Below, piece by piece: positions 9,127 to 18,955 of a DNA stretch of 64,000 nt. This DNA comes from Nocardioides sp. 1609. Its GTDB lineage: Bacteria; Actinomycetota; Actinomycetes; Propionibacteriales; Nocardioidaceae. A model generated the notes under the pieces. That model did no database searches and was not told the DNA's origin. It worked only from the letters and a program-made list of their open reading frames with translations. The stretch is taken from NCBI RefSeq assembly GCF_004522105.1, contig NZ_SPUJ01000001.1, positions 310,001 through 374,000 of the forward strand, given 5' to 3'. How positions within the stretch are numbered: the stretch's first letter is position 1; each line of letters begins with the position of its first letter. The translations under genes and the position numbers were made by a program.

Positions 9127-10024
9127 GCCGGCCGGACCGCGACAGCGACGCGATCGCCGACAGCACCAGCGCCATCCCCACGACGCCGAGCACCCCGAGC
9201 CGCTCGTCGAGGAACGCCGCCGCCACCAGGCCCGCCGTCACCGGTTCGACCAGGGTCGCGACGACGGCCGCGCTGCTCGGCGTCGTCCGCAGGCCGGCGT
9301 ACAGCAGCGCGTAGGCGAGCGCGAAGGTCAGCGTGCCCAGGTAGACCAGCGTCGCCAGCGCGACCGGGTCCGACGTGCCGGCCGGGCCACCGAGCAGCAG
9401 CGCGAGCGGCACCAGCCCGACCGCACCGACGCTCGTCGTCGCGGCGGTGAGCGCGAGGGGGTCGCTCTCGCGGGCGAGCGGCTCGCCCAGCGCGGTCGCG
9501 GCGGCGTACGCCGTCCCGGAGGCGACGGCGGCCAGGACGCCGAGCGCCGGTGACGGTCCGGTCTCGCCGAGGCCGGCCGCACCGCTGACCAGCACCAGCC
9601 CGGTCAGCGCGGCGAGCACCGGGAGGACGCCGCCCGGGCGGGACCGCGCGACGACGGCGTCGCGCGCCACGAGGAGCACCGGCGCGAGGCCGAGGCTGAC
9701 GACCGTCGAGACGGTGACCCCGACGAGCACGACGGAGGCGAAGTACAGCGCCTGGTACGCCGCGGTGCACAGGCCGACGACGGCGACCCGGCCGGGTCGC
9801 GCGCGCAGCAGCCGGCGGACGTTGCCGAGCCGACCGACCGCGAGCGCCGCGGCGAGCAGGACGACGGCGGCCAGTCCGGTGCGCCAGCCGCTGATGGTCA
9901 GCGCGGAGAGCGGCGCGTGGTCGCGGACCACCTGGACGGCGAGGCCGCCGGTGCCCCACAGGACGCCGGCGAGACAGATCTGGAGCAGGCCGGCGCGGGT
10001 CCCGACCAGGGAGGAGGAGGACAT
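9086..10024 (-). CDS. EamA/DMT family transporter
   Basis: Integral membrane protein of 312 residues with about ten hydrophobic segments arranged as two EamA repeats. The first repeat begins LLQICLAGVLWGTGGLAVQ and the second near ALGVLAAVASGTAYAAATALGEPLA. The ending FLDERLGVLGVVGMALVLSAI is typical of the family. These exporters move metabolites such as amino acids, and the substrate is unknown here. The ATG at 10024 (MSSSSLVGTRAG) was chosen over the longer frame because upstream residues are charged and non-family. The 3' end overlaps the convergent CapA-like gene. Confidence 0.88.
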   Translation of the reverse strand: MSSSSLVGTRAGLLQICLAGVLWGTGGLAVQVVRDHAPLSALTISGWRTGLAAVVLLAAALAVGRLGNVRRLLRARPGRVAVVGLCTAAYQALYFASVVLVGVTVSTVVSLGLAPVLLVARDAVVARSRPGGVLPVLAALTGLVLVSGAAGLGETGPSPALGVLAAVASGTAYAAATALGEPLARESDPLALTAATTSVGAVGLVPLALLLGGPAGTSDPVALATLVYLGTLTFALAYALLYAGLRTTPSSAAVVATLVEPVTAGLVAAAFLDERLGVLGVVGMALVLSAIASLSRSGRPSAPAAPASAPAR

Positions 10025-10175
10025 GACGGTGCTTTCGGGAGTCGCGGACGATGGCGTCTCCGGAGCCGGACGGCGCCCCGGTCTCAGTCGACCGGAGGCG
10101 GAAGGACGGCGCTCCCGTGCTGCTCGTGCCGCGTCATGGGCCGATTCTGGCACGTGTCGCCCCCGCCCATCCCGT

Positions 10176-10234
10176 GCAATTGCCGCAGATGGCTCGGTTC
10201 TCGCGCCCCGGACCGAGCGATTCGCGGCAATTGC
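10176..10234. repeat. CAATTG-ended imperfect palindrome, copy 1
   Basis: The 23-base arms (10176-10198 and 10212-10234) match at 20 positions around a 13-base loop, begin and end in GCAATTGC, and carry GGCTCGG and CCGAGC at the loop. A second related element lies at 42482-42546. Positions 10025-10378 otherwise hold no gene, only this element, a terminator and short tandem repeats. Confidence 0.75.
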
Positions 10235-10289
10235 GCGGGTCTGACCCCGCCCGGGACCGACTGGCCGCGCGCCGCCGGCCGGACGCGCC

Positions 10290-10322
10290 GCGGCCCGGGA
10301 CCCCAGAGGGGTCCCGGGCCGC
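10290..10322 (-). terminator. Strong hairpin, terminator of the metzincin protease gene
   Basis: A perfect 15-bp stem (GCGGCCCGGGACCCC and its complement) with a 3-base AGA loop lies about 57 bases downstream of the protease stop codon. No U tract follows, as is common in actinobacteria. Confidence 0.75.
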
Positions 10323-10349
10323 AGCCGTGGTCGGATCAGTCCGTCAGTG

Positions 10350-10385
10350 CCGGGTCACAGGCCGGGTCACAGGCCGGGTCACAGG
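10350..10385. repeat. Three 12-bp tandem repeats overlapping a stop codon
   Basis: CCGGGTCACAGG is repeated exactly three times. The third unit contains the TGA of the protease gene (10379-10381 on the minus strand), so the protein terminus and the repeat are fused. Confidence 0.8.
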
Positions 10386-12352
10386 CCGGGGTAGGCCCAC
10401 GCGGTCACGTTCTGGGTGTCCTCCGTCCCGGTGAAGCCCTCGGCCGGGGAGTAGGTGTCCTCGACGAACCGGACGTTCGGGTCGTCGGCGGTGCCGCCCA
10501 CGCCGTCGGGCCCGACACCGAACAGGTTCTGGAAGTTGGCGCCACCCGAGTCCATCAGGTTGACCTCCTCCGAGAGGTTGTCGGTGTGGTAGCTGCCGAT
10601 CATGTGGCCGACCTCGTGCGCGGTCACGTTGCCGACGCCGTTGGCCACGAACGCCTCGACGTCACTGGCGTCGGTGATGTAGGTGTTCAGCGACGCGGGG
10701 CCGGACGGGTCGCTCAGCACGTCGAGCAGCACCAGCGCGGTGTCCTCGTGGCCGTAGTTGCCCGGGTCGATGTACTGCGCGATGCCGATCGTGGAGATCC
10801 CGGACTCGTCGATGGTGCCGCCGACGACGACGCGCGACACGTTCGTCCGGCCCTGGAGCTCGGGGTGGGTGCGCGAGTTGACGACGGTGACCCGCGGGTC
10901 GTTAAGGCCACCGTGGTCGCCGACCTCCTCGAGGTTGCGGCGCACGGCGTTGGTGATCTTGGTGATCATCGCCCGCTCCCGCGCCCGGGTGATCCCCCAC
11001 TTGCCGAGGAACGCCGAGAACGGCGACAGCTGGCGCACGCCGGGACCACCCCACAGGCCGGTGTTGACCCGGCCGCCCTCGAAGTCGAGGTAGACGGTCT
11101 GGTTCTTGTTCTTGTCGAGCTGGGCGCCGGGCCGGTAGCCCTCGACCTGCACCGAGTAGTCGCCGACCTGGCCGGCGACCTCGAGGACGTACCAGCCGGC
11201 CTCCTCCGCGACGTAGGCGAAGGTCGTGTTGCCGCCACCGGGCAGCGGCGACTCGGGCGCGTACAGCGACGACGCGTCGGTGCCGGGGGCGCCCACCGCC
11301 TGCTCGCCGTTCGGGCGGGTGACGGTCAGCTCGTCGGCGCCGCCGTTGGCGACGCCGCCGACGACGTCGCCGGGACGCAGCCTGACGGCGTAGAAGTCGC
11401 GGTCGACCTCGGTCTGGGTGATGGCGAGGTCGTAGGGGCCCTCGTCGGCGCCGCCGGCGCCCGACCCGCTGTCGTCCGGGTCGGCCGGGAGCGGGCCGAG
11501 GAAGGAGTACCCGCCGACCAGCAGGTAGTAGGTGCCGTCGGCCTCGGGGGTGAACTCGAGGAGGCTCGCGACCCCGACGCCCCCGTCGTCGTCGGCGGCG
11601 ACGACCTCGCCGGCGGCGTCGTACAGGGCGAGGATGGTGTCCGTGGTCTGGCCGGAGGTGTCGGCGACCAGGGAGAGGCCGGCCTCGAGGTCGACGGAGT
11701 AGACGTCGAAGTCGTTGGTGCCGTCACCCTCGGAACCGTGCGGCCCGTCGCCGAGGACCCCGGTGGTGGTGACGGCCGAGACGCCGTCGATGCCGGTGTC
11801 GCCGGCGAGCGGGATGGACCCGTTGTCCTCGGGGACCGGTGCGAGCTCCTCGGCCGCCGGGACCGACAGCTCGGCCCGCTCACCGATGATCCGGACGACG
11901 TTGTTCCTCGCCTGGGCGGTGCCGAAGGCGCTGATCCGCTCGGCGTTGGCGATGGAGTCGTTGGAGCCCGACGTGCCGGCGGGCTCCTGCTCGTCGTGGA
12001 CGACGACCGCTGCGGCCGCCGGCGTCACCTGGTTGGCCTGGGTGCGGGCCGACTTGTAGGCCTGGGTGGCCACCCGCTTGTCCGCGCTCGCGGCCATCCG
12101 CGTGCGCCACGCCGCGTAGTCGGCGGCGGTGGCGTCGGCGACGTTCGCGAGGTAGGGGTTGGCGCCGATCGCGCCGCGCGCGTCCGGGGAGGACTTGGGC
12201 GCGACCTGGAACCCGGCCGCGAGGGCCCGCTCCTGGTCGGCGGTCAGGTCCTGCGAGGCCGGGGCGGCCAGGGCTGCCCCCGAGACCACCAGGGTGGTCA
12301 GGGTGAGGCCGACGGTGCCGATCGTGCGAGATCGACGACGAGAACGAACCAT
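10379..12352 (-). CDS. Secreted metzincin zinc protease with pre-peptidase-type domain
   Basis: Exported protein of 657 residues. The signal peptide MVRSRRRSRTIGTVGLTLTT continues to an Ala-x-Ala site near residue 30. Residues about 200-430 hold a beta-rich pre-peptidase-like region (DFDVYSVDLEAG ... DGTYYLLVGGYS, then a second half YAVRLRPGD ... GWYVLEVAGQVGDYSVQVEG). The catalytic domain has HEVGHMIGSYH at 579-589, a full HExxHxxGxxH zinc site, followed by NLMDSGG as Met-turn. GGAGGGA lies upstream of the ATG. An extracellular endopeptidase role is likely, with substrate unknown. It is monocistronic, with a strong hairpin downstream. Confidence 0.85.
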   Translation of the reverse strand: MVRSRRRSRTIGTVGLTLTTLVVSGAALAAPASQDLTADQERALAAGFQVAPKSSPDARGAIGANPYLANVADATAADYAAWRTRMAASADKRVATQAYKSARTQANQVTPAAAAVVVHDEQEPAGTSGSNDSIANAERISAFGTAQARNNVVRIIGERAELSVPAAEELAPVPEDNGSIPLAGDTGIDGVSAVTTTGVLGDGPHGSEGDGTNDFDVYSVDLEAGLSLVADTSGQTTDTILALYDAAGEVVAADDDGGVGVASLLEFTPEADGTYYLLVGGYSFLGPLPADPDDSGSGAGGADEGPYDLAITQTEVDRDFYAVRLRPGDVVGGVANGGADELTVTRPNGEQAVGAPGTDASSLYAPESPLPGGGNTTFAYVAEEAGWYVLEVAGQVGDYSVQVEGYRPGAQLDKNKNQTVYLDFEGGRVNTGLWGGPGVRQLSPFSAFLGKWGITRARERAMITKITNAVRRNLEEVGDHGGLNDPRVTVVNSRTHPELQGRTNVSRVVVGGTIDESGISTIGIAQYIDPGNYGHEDTALVLLDVLSDPSGPASLNTYITDASDVEAFVANGVGNVTAHEVGHMIGSYHTDNLSEEVNLMDSGGANFQNLFGVGPDGVGGTADDPNVRFVEDTYSPAEGFTGTEDTQNVTAWAYPGL

Positions 12353-12535
12353 GTGCGTTGTCCCTCCGAGTAGAGAGTGGCCAGGGAGGAACGCGCGCCA
12401 CGACGACCGACGTGCACCGTCACGAGTCGAGCAGGCCCCCGATGGCCCGGATCCCGAACGTACGACTGCTGGGGCGTCGAGCGCCAGGGTTGAGCCCCGG
12501 AAATCGACGCTGCTCGACGACTTTCGGCCGGAGCG

Positions 12536-13642
12536 TCAGCCGAGGACGACCTCGACGCGCTGGAACTCCTTGAGGTCGGTGTAGCCGGTCGTGGCCATCG
12601 ACCGACGCAGGGCGCCGATCAGGTTCATCGTGCCGTCGGCCACGCGCGAGGGGCCGAACAGGATCTCCTCGAGCGAGCCGACCTGGTCGAGCTTGACCCG
12701 GCGGCCGCGGGGCAGCGCCTCGTGGTGGGCCTCGGTGCCCCAGTGGAACCCGTGCCCGGGGGCGTCGGTGGCCCGGGCGAACGGCGAGCCGACCATGACG
12801 GCGTCCGCGCCGCAGGCGATCGCCTTGGCGAGGTCGCCGGACTTGCCGATCGAGCCGTCGGCGATGACGTGGACGTAGCGGCCCCCGGACTCGTCGAGGT
12901 AGTCGCGACGGGCGGCGGCGACGTCGGCCACGGAGCTGGCCATCGGGACAGCGACGCCGAGCACGGTGCGCGTCGTGTGCGCCGCTCCCCCACCGAACCC
13001 GACGAGGACGCCGGCGGCACCGGTGCGCATCAGGTGCAGCGCGGCCTGGTGGGTCGCGCAGCCGCCGACGATGACCGGGACGTCGAGCTCGTAGATGAAC
13101 TCCTTGAGGTTCAGGGGCTCGGCCTGGCTCGAGACGTGCTCGGCGCTCACCGTCGTCCCGCGGATCACGAACATGTCGACACCGGCGTCGACGACGACCT
13201 TCGCGAACTCCTTGGTGCGCTGCGGCGACAGCGCGCCGGCGACCGTGACGCCGGCGTCGCGGACCTCCCGCAGGCGCTCGGTGATGAGCTCGTGCCGGAT
13301 CGGCTCGGCGTAGATCTCCTGCATCCGCGCCGTCGCCTCGATGCCCTCGAGGCCGGCGACCTCGGCGAGCAGGTCGCGCGGGTCGTCGTAGCGGGTCCAC
13401 AGGCCCTCGAGGTTGAGGACGCCGAGCCCGCCGTGCCGGCCGAGGGCGATGGCGGTCTCCGGCGACATCACCGAGTCCATCGGGGCGGCGAGCACGGGCA
13501 GCTCGAAGCGGTAGGCGTCGATCTGCCAGTCGATGTTGACCTCCTCGGGGTCGCGGGTGCGCCGCGAGGGCACGATCGCGATGTCGTCGAAGGAGTACGC
13601 ACGCCGGGCGCGCTTCGCCTGGCCGATCTGGATCTCGGTCAT
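12536..13642 (-). CDS. guaB3: GuaB3 family IMP dehydrogenase-related protein
   Basis: A (beta/alpha)8 IMPDH/GMP-reductase-family protein of 368 residues, shorter than GuaB because it lacks the CBS pair. It starts MTEIQIGQAKRARRAYSFDD at 13642 and shows PMDSVMSPETAIALGRHGGLGVLN and GGRYVHVIADGSIGKSGDLAKAIACGAD, matching actinobacterial GuaB3. The loop that holds the catalytic Cys in GuaB (GPGSICTTR) reads GGGAAHTTR here, with His at the Cys position, so classical IMP oxidation is doubtful. A role in guanine-nucleotide balance or as a non-catalytic partner is inferred. The true guaB lies 2.3 kb away on the same strand. Confidence 0.9.
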   Translation of the reverse strand: MTEIQIGQAKRARRAYSFDDIAIVPSRRTRDPEEVNIDWQIDAYRFELPVLAAPMDSVMSPETAIALGRHGGLGVLNLEGLWTRYDDPRDLLAEVAGLEGIEATARMQEIYAEPIRHELITERLREVRDAGVTVAGALSPQRTKEFAKVVVDAGVDMFVIRGTTVSAEHVSSQAEPLNLKEFIYELDVPVIVGGCATHQAALHLMRTGAAGVLVGFGGGAAHTTRTVLGVAVPMASSVADVAAARRDYLDESGGRYVHVIADGSIGKSGDLAKAIACGADAVMVGSPFARATDAPGHGFHWGTEAHHEALPRGRRVKLDQVGSLEEILFGPSRVADGTMNLIGALRRSMATTGYTDLKEFQRVEVVLG

Positions 13643-13667
13643 GGCCCGAGTTTCCCACGACCGATGC

Positions 13668-14483
13668 TCACCACAGCCACCGAGGGAAGACGAACAGCCC
13701 GCCGACGGGGTCGCGGCCGACTCCCCGCACCTCGAGCGTGCCTCCCACGCTGGTGCTCCGTGCCAGCCAGCCGAGGCCGCCGCCGGTGCTGCCGGTGCCG
13801 CTGGAGGAGAAGGCCGACCGCCCGACCCGCCACTCCGGCACCCGGTACCCGACGACCAGCACGCCGACGACGGTCCCGGCCGGCACCCCGTGCAGGAGGA
13901 GGCGACCGGAGTCGCCCAGCTCCGAGGCACGGTCGTCGTGGAGCGCCCGGGCGCGCACGAACCGACGGCCGCCGACGGCCCGGGCCCGGGCGTCGTCGAC
14001 GGGACGGACGACGCAGCCGGACCGCGACCACGGCGACACCGACCCGTCCGCCACCGGGTACCGCTGGCGCGCCCGGACGCACAGGGCCGTCCCGGGCGCG
14101 ATCCGCATGGACGAGCGCATCGTGCGGTCGCTCCCGCGGACCGGGCGGACGTCGCGCCACGCCGGCCGGTCCGTGCCGAGCACGCTGCCGCGGCGGACCT
14201 GGACGTCGAAGAGGTACTCGTCGAAGACGTCCTCGCCGACGTCGTTCGAGCTGAACCAGACCGGCACCTCGGCCCGGTCGACCACGAGGCCCCCGACCGC
14301 GCCGCCGATCGCGACGAACGGCTCCGGGATGGCGGACCGGGGCGCGACGGACGACGCGGCCGCCGTTCCCGGCGCGGACGGGACGAGACCCACGAGAGAC
14401 GCGACGAGCGCGACGAGCGCGACGAGCGCGACGAGCGCGAGGCGGGCGAGGCGGGCGAGGCGGGCGAGGCGGGCGAGGGACAC
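13668..14483 (-). CDS. Exported protein of unknown function with repeat-encoded signal peptide
   Basis: Predicted secreted protein of 271 residues with no recognised domain. The GTG at 14483 follows GGAAGG by six bases and immediately opens a signal sequence, VSLARLARLARLARLALVAL..., so the longer frame beginning at 14564 was not used. The leader is built from 9-bp DNA repeats. The mature part contains paired cysteines (ALCVRARQRY, SGCVVRPVDD), a long beta-prone section and the ending VGGLFVFPRWLW. Its stop is 25 bases upstream of the guaB3 start on the same strand, so it may precede guaB3 on the transcript. Confidence 0.6.
   Translation of the reverse strand: MSLARLARLARLARLALVALVALVALVASLVGLVPSAPGTAAASSVAPRSAIPEPFVAIGGAVGGLVVDRAEVPVWFSSNDVGEDVFDEYLFDVQVRRGSVLGTDRPAWRDVRPVRGSDRTMRSSMRIAPGTALCVRARQRYPVADGSVSPWSRSGCVVRPVDDARARAVGGRRFVRARALHDDRASELGDSGRLLLHGVPAGTVVGVLVVGYRVPEWRVGRSAFSSSGTGSTGGGLGWLARSTSVGGTLEVRGVGRDPVGGLFVFPRWLW
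14401..14472. repeat. Two blocks of four 9-bp repeats inside a signal-peptide coding region
   Basis: Four GCGACGAGC units are followed by four GCGAGGCGG units. On the minus strand these encode (VAL)n and (LAR)n, the charged and hydrophobic parts of the secretion signal of the unknown exported protein. Unit gain or loss would keep frame and change leader length. Confidence 0.8.
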
Positions 14484-14600
14484 GACGAACCTTCCGAGGA
14501 CGAGACGGTGCGGAAGCGTCTCACGGCGGGACACGACGGCGGGCGGTTTCGCGTGGGTCGGCACCGCCGGACGTCGGGGACCTCGGGCCGGACCGACCGC

Positions 14601-15062
14601 TCAGCCCGCGGTGCCCGCAGCCGTCGCGACCGCCTCGCGCAGCCCTCGGCTGGCGAGCCGGTCGGCGCGCTCGTTGCCGTCGATGCCGGAGTGGCCCTTG
14701 ACCCAGTGCCACTCGACGTCGTGCTCGGCGCACGCGGTGACGAGACGCTGCCAGAGGTCGACGTTCTTCACCGGCTGCTTGGCCGAGGTCTTCCAGCCGT
14801 TGCGCTGCCAGCCGGCGACCCACTTCGTGATGCCGCTGCGCACGTAGACGCTGTCGGTGAACAGCTCGACCTGCGAACGGCGGGTCAGCGCCTCCAACGC
14901 CATGATCGGCGCCAGCAGCTCCATCCGGTTGTTGGTGGTGGTGCCGGCCTCGCCGCCGCACAGCTCCTTCTCGTGCCCGCCGTGCCGCAGGAAGGCCCCC
15001 CACCCGCCGGGGCCGGGGTTGGGCACGCAGGCTCCGTCGGTGTAGATCACGACCTCGCTCAC
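14601..15062 (-). CDS. rnhA: Ribonuclease HI
   Basis: RNase HI of 153 residues that removes the RNA strand of RNA-DNA hybrids. The carboxylate set is visible: [18 protein letters not shown] (first Asp), [10 protein letters not shown] (Glu), [11 protein letters not shown] (second Asp) and [11 protein letters not shown] (His loop and last Asp). Length matches the E. coli enzyme (155). The GTG at 15062 lies seven bases after a TACGCT hexamer, so translation is probably leaderless. Confidence 0.92.
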   Translation of the reverse strand: MSEVVIYTDGACVPNPGPGGWGAFLRHGGHEKELCGGEAGTTTNNRMELLAPIMALEALTRRSQVELFTDSVYVRSGITKWVAGWQRNGWKTSAKQPVKNVDLWQRLVTACAEHDVEWHWVKGHSGIDGNERADRLASRGLREAVATAAGTAG

Positions 15063-15188
15063 GGTGGCGAGCGTAGGGCCTGACCCGACGACGACCGGAC
15101 CGCGGTCGATCCGATGCAACCCATCGGGGCCGGAGTGCGTCTCCCTGGTAGCACCTGACCCTGTTCTCGGACCCGGAAGGACGTCGCC

Positions 15189-15869
15189 GTGCGCCGTCTC
15201 CCCAGCATCGCCGCCCTCCTCGCGACCCTCGTGGTCGCCGCCACCCTGACCTCGTTGCCCGCTTCCGGGCCGGCCGCAGGCCAGCCCCCGGCCGCAGCGC
15301 CCGCCACCTCGACAGCCGCGCCCGACACCCGGCTGACGGTCGTGCGCCCCGTGACCACCGAGGGCCGGCCGGCGCCGGGCTGGACGACGTCCCGCCTGAC
15401 CGGCTCGGTGACGTGCGACGGGGCCGCTCCGGGCGCCGTGAGCCCCGGCATCGCCAGCTGCTACCCGACGGCCTACGGCCTGCAGGCCTGCTGGAAGTCG
15501 TCGGGCCACACCGTCCTGTGCGTGCGCGACGCCCGCGGCAAGCAGCTGTTCCGGGTCCGCCACGAGGGGCGCTTCCCCCGCCGCCTGCAGGCTCCCACGG
15601 AGCCGACGCCGGTCACGCTGGCCCTCGACGGCGGCCGTCGTTGCCTCTCCCGCGTCGGCGGCGCGTGGGGCGCGCCGTCCCAGCACCCCGACTGGATCGG
15701 CTACTACTCGTGCACCCAGGACGCCTCGGTCTACGGGCCGCCGGACCTGGCCGACGGGATCGACCGCACCGCCGACGCCTGGCGGGTGCGGCTCCTGCTC
15801 GAGCCCCAGGACGTCCTGGTCCGGCGCCACGTGCGAGCCGCCTGGTACGTCGGCACCGCGGCCGCCTGA
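15189..15869 (+). CDS. Secreted protein of unknown function
   Basis: Protein of 226 residues with a clear signal peptide ([20 protein letters not shown], cleavage near ASG/PAA) and an Ala/Pro-rich linker, followed by a Cys-rich mature domain. Six cysteines can be seen in [44 protein letters not shown] and YSCTQDAS. The GTG at 15189 is supported by GGAAGGA eight bases upstream. No family was recognised, and the disulfide-rich fold and export are the only supported statements. It ends 81 bases before the convergent guaB stop. Confidence 0.65.
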   Translation: MRRLPSIAALLATLVVAATLTSLPASGPAAGQPPAAAPATSTAAPDTRLTVVRPVTTEGRPAPGWTTSRLTGSVTCDGAAPGAVSPGIASCYPTAYGLQACWKSSGHTVLCVRDARGKQLFRVRHEGRFPRRLQAPTEPTPVTLALDGGRRCLSRVGGAWGAPSQHPDWIGYYSCTQDASVYGPPDLADGIDRTADAWRVRLLLEPQDVLVRRHVRAAWYVGTAAA

Positions 15870-15949
15870 CGCCGACCCGCGACGGCGTCCGACCGCACCT
15901 GCTCCGGAGGAGCCCTCCAGCAGCCGTCCCGGAGCCGTCCAGGAACCGT

Positions 15950-17464
<1,515 letters not shown>

Positions 17465-17539
17465 CGGCGTGACCTGCGCCGCACCGGTCGTGGCCTTCTG
17501 GATGAACCGCTCCCGGCGGCCCACCGCCAGGCTGGTCGG

Positions 17540-18955
17540 GTGACCGACCAGCTCCCACCCCACGTCCTCGTGCTCTTCGGCGCCACCGGCGACCTCGCGG
17601 CACGCAAGCTCTTCCCGGGTCTCTACCGCCTCGCGGCGGCCGGCCGGATGCCCGAGGAGTACGCCGTCATCGGCTCCGGTCGGCACTCCCCCGGCACCGA
17701 CGCCGAGTTCCGCGACCAGGTCCGCGAGGGCCTCGCGGAGACCGTCGACGACCTCGACGACGAGGTCGCCGACGACCTCCTGGCGCGGGTGCGCTTCCAG
17801 ACCTCCGACGCCGACGACGGTGCCGACCTCGCGGCCGCCGTCCGCGACGCCGAGGACCGGCTCGGCGGCGACGACGTGCGCCGGCTCGTGTACCTCTCCG
17901 TCCCGCCGGCCGCGATGGAGCCGATGATCGGGATGCTCGGCCGCGAGGGCCTCACCGACCGGGCCCGGCTCGTCGTGGAGAAGCCGTTCGGCCTCGACCT
18001 CGAGAGCTCGCGGAGCCTCGACGCCGCCCTCAAGGGCGTCGTCGAGGAGGAGCAGGTCTTCCGCATCGACCACTTCCTCGGCAAGGAGGCGGTGCAGAAC
18101 ATCCTGGCGCTGCGCTTCGCCAACGGCCTGTTCGAGCCCGCGTGGGACCGCCGCAGCATCGCGTCGGTGCAGATCGACGTCCCCGAGACGCTCGCGATGG
18201 AGGGCCGCGGCAGCTTCTACGAGTCCACCGGCTGCCTGCGCGACATGGTCTCGACCCACCTGTCGCAGCTGCTCGGGTTCATCGCGCTCGAGGAGCCGGG
18301 CGAGCTGAGCGCGCAGGCCGTGCGCGACGCGAAGTCCGCGGTCTTCGAGGCGCTGCGGCCGCTGGACGCGAGCCGTGCCGTCTACGGCCAGTACGACGGC
18401 TACCGCGACGAGGACGACGTCGACGCCGACTCCGACGTCGAGACCTTCGTCGCCCTCGAGATGTACGTCGACAACGAGCGCTGGCGCGACGTCCCGTTCT
18501 ACCTGCGCACCGGCAAGGCGCTCGCCGAGACCCGGCGCACGATCACGCTCCGCTTCCGCGACGCCGGGGGTTCGCTGTTCGGCGACGAGGCCGCGACCGC
18601 GCAGCCGCCCAACGACCTGGTGCTCGAGCTGACCGACGACGTCCAGATCCGGGTCGACGTCCGCGCCAAGCGCCCCGGCCCCGATCTCGCCCTCGTCGAG
18701 GGTGCCTTCCACCTGGCGCTCGCCGACGACGTCCCCGACGAGGTGTCGGACCCGCTCGAGGCCTACGAGCGGCTGCTGCTCGACGTGATGCGCGGCGACC
18801 AGACCTTCTTCACCCGTTCCGACGAGGTCGACCGGCTCTGGCAGGTGGTGCAGCCGCTGCTCGACGAGCGGCCGCCGGTCCACGCCTACGAGCAGGGCTC
18901 GTGGGGTCCGCAGGCCGCGCTCGACCTGGCCGAGGGCGGGTGGCGGCTGCGGTGA
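17540..18955 (+). CDS. zwf: Glucose-6-phosphate dehydrogenase
   Basis: First enzyme of the oxidative pentose phosphate pathway (glucose-6-phosphate to 6-phosphogluconolactone, making NADPH). The 471 residues start at the GTG at 17540, directly before the Rossmann motif [30 protein letters not shown] and the active-site [14 protein letters not shown] (around residue 177) are intact. It is shorter than the roughly 510-residue housekeeping actinobacterial Zwf, and its GATGDLA opening suggests a second paralogue type. A near-consensus CAGGCT lies six bases before the start. It overlaps the GH15 gene by four bases (GTGA), so glucose release and oxidation look co-expressed. Confidence 0.9.
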   Translation: MTDQLPPHVLVLFGATGDLAARKLFPGLYRLAAAGRMPEEYAVIGSGRHSPGTDAEFRDQVREGLAETVDDLDDEVADDLLARVRFQTSDADDGADLAAAVRDAEDRLGGDDVRRLVYLSVPPAAMEPMIGMLGREGLTDRARLVVEKPFGLDLESSRSLDAALKGVVEEEQVFRIDHFLGKEAVQNILALRFANGLFEPAWDRRSIASVQIDVPETLAMEGRGSFYESTGCLRDMVSTHLSQLLGFIALEEPGELSAQAVRDAKSAVFEALRPLDASRAVYGQYDGYRDEDDVDADSDVETFVALEMYVDNERWRDVPFYLRTGKALAETRRTITLRFRDAGGSLFGDEAATAQPPNDLVLELTDDVQIRVDVRAKRPGPDLALVEGAFHLALADDVPDEVSDPLEAYERLLLDVMRGDQTFFTRSDEVDRLWQVVQPLLDERPPVHAYEQGSWGPQAALDLAEGGWRLR

